Assembly (NCBI GenBank): GCA_003427395.1
Contig: BFEA01000517.1
Location: 12,175-62,877, forward strand
From: Chara braunii
Lineage: Eukaryota > Streptophyta > Charophyceae > Charales > Characeae
Reading direction: 5' to 3'
DNA length: 50,703 nt
Position numbers and translations under genes: made by a program. This document shows positions 49,759-50,703 of the stretch, piece after piece (within the stretch, counting starts at the first letter, position 1; each line of letters opens with the position of its first letter). The notes below the pieces were generated by a model that ran no database searches, was not told where the DNA came from, and was given only the letters and a program-made list of their open reading frames with translations.

Positions 49759-50283
49759 TTTTGCGTTCTTGCTAGTGGAAAGCTCAACGTCACCGTCGAT
49801 GGCATAGGGATGGAGGCTATAGTCGATGACGGATCAGATTCCACCCTATGTGAGGACAAGGTGGGCCGAAACCTTGGTTTAGAAGTAGACAGGAGCGTAG
49901 CTATGACCATGATATTCGCTAACAAACTCAAACAGCCCGCGCTTCGGGTATGCCATAAAGCCAAGATTGTAGTCGCTGGAGTCGAAGTCACTGTACCCGT
50001 CTTTACAGTCGAGCATTGTTCATCAGAAATAATCCTTGGAAGGACATGGTTGACACGGGTCAACGCTACCACCGAAAACAAGCGGGACGAAAGTCGAACG
50101 GTCACCATAGACGGACCTCAAGGCAGCAGGGTTACCTTGAAGACCATAAACGAATTTGACAAGCGTCATAAGATTTCACTGCAAAATAGAGGACGACTAC
50201 ACACGAGAGGTTGCCAAATGATATCTGATGACCTCACACTGGCTATGTGTCCGAAATTGGATTCAACAGGGGTTTTGAGTTGA
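49759..50283 (+). pseudogene. Retropepsin-like protease of the third retroelement, pol truncated after it
   Basis: The frame reads LNVTVDGIGMEAIVDDGSDS with D-D-G-S at 49825-49836, where retropepsins have D-T/S-G-A/S, then LCEDKVGRNLGLEV and SSEIILGRTWLTRVNA (the ILG block). The catalytic Asp is present but the second residue is Asp instead of Ser/Thr. After VTIDGPQGSRVTLKTINEFD the frame ends at 50283, where an unrelated sequence begins, so RT, RNase H and integrase are absent from the window. Confidence 0.75.
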
Positions 50284-50527
50284 ATGGTTCAACTCCCGTT
50301 TCAACTCCACGTTGAACCGAGTTGAACGGGGTATAACTCGGCCCGCGGATTTTTTTTTTGCAGGCAAAACATAAGTGAAAAAATAAAAATAAAATATGCG
50401 GGTGTAGATGTTTTTGCTCTCTACATTCTCATATTTTTATTTTTATTTTTTTAGCATTAAAATAATTTTTTTCAAATAAAAAACAAAACCAAACTCAAAA
50501 TAGATAGATTTTTTTTTCTTTTTTTTT
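50284..50527. other. AT-rich tract starting with a hairpin; possible insertion
   Basis: 50288-50332 has GGTTCAACTCCCGTTTCAAC against GTTGAACCGAGTTGAACGGG, forming an imperfect hairpin. Long A/T runs follow. No gene is seen. The abrupt switch from protease suggests another element inserted here and continues past the window. Confidence 0.45.
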
Positions 50528-50541
50528 ATTGATTGATTGAC

Positions 50542-50570
<29 letters not shown>
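50528..50570. repeat. (TTGA)n microsatellite
   Basis: About ten ATTG/TTGA units with one ACTG interruption. Confidence 0.95.
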
Positions 50571-50573
<3 letters not shown>

Positions 50574-50609
50574 GGGGGATGGGTCGCCCCTCCCACCCCC
50601 ACCGAATGA

Positions 50610-50610
<1 letters not shown>

Positions 50611-50661
<51 letters not shown>
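50611..50661. repeat. (CA)n microsatellite
   Basis: Perfect AC dinucleotide run of about 50 bp; frames through it give poly-Cys/Val artefacts. Confidence 0.97.
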
Positions 50662-50664
<3 letters not shown>

Positions 50665-50703
50665 TCTTACTTGCGCGGGGTCTGAAAGCGGCGATTTTTT
50701 TTT

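Overview
This window is a piece of a repeat-dense eukaryotic nuclear genome. Plant-type transposons dominate: a LINE with an EEP endonuclease, Ty3/gypsy elements primed by initiator-tRNA-Met-like and tRNA-Asp-like sites, and PIF/Harbinger elements with a Myb/SANT (trihelix) ORF. Together with long GA microsatellites and N gaps, this suggests a streptophyte, most likely a charophyte alga such as Chara. That assignment is an inference from family resemblance. I find no convincing host protein-coding gene. The only host-type RNA sequence is a U6 snRNA-like copy at 36.7 kb.

Layout. 1-75 is a GA repeat. 383-2812 (-) is a decayed Harbinger element with a Myb/SANT ORF. About 2876-13501 (-) is a long degenerate LINE (ORF1, endonuclease, RT, zinc-binding tail) that hosts two later insertions: a 1,987-bp Harbinger-type element with intact TTA target duplications (3043-5029) and a poly(A)-tailed SINE (about 8319-8731). 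13502-13539 is an exact Nextera mate-pair junction adapter, so the two sides may not be contiguous in the organism. 13605-17760 (-) is the 3' part of a second LINE of the same family, split by a solo LTR (14380-17310) that contains an AT-rich insertion. 17826-18817 is a long-TIR, MULE-like DNA element.

19357-33101 (+) is a complete but decayed Ty3/gypsy element with two LTRs of about 2.6 kb, gag with a zinc knuckle, protease, RT, RNase H, a PHD-type zinc finger, integrase, and at least one extra 3' ORF. It appears to have inserted into a minus-strand Harbinger element whose terminus lies at 33102-33518. 33.5-36.3 kb holds SINE tails and short inverted repeats. 36.55-38.0 kb is an odd non-coding tract with very dense TGTCGAA and TGTGTGGC motifs around the U6-like sequence. 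38363-39792 is a Harbinger deletion derivative in which the Myb-ORF leader (+) meets transposase (-) tail to tail. About 40.06-42.87 kb is GC-rich, minisatellite-filled DNA that I interpret as the 5' LTR of a third retroelement. It is followed by a tRNA-Asp-type primer-binding site, about 4 kb of unrecognised tandem ORFs, then gag, a zinc knuckle and protease, ending at 50283. The window ends in an unrelated AT-rich, hairpin and microsatellite tract.

Every mobile-element gene here carries stops, frameshifts or truncations. The most interesting signals are (1) the ORF array upstream of gag at 43.7-47.7 kb, (2) the TGTCGAA/TGTGTGGC motif field, (3) a hydrophobic leader kept in four Harbinger copies, (4) the PHD finger between RNase H and integrase, and (5) a conserved stem-loop in the SINE tails. 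All identifications come from reading the sequence and its translations; no database search was possible.
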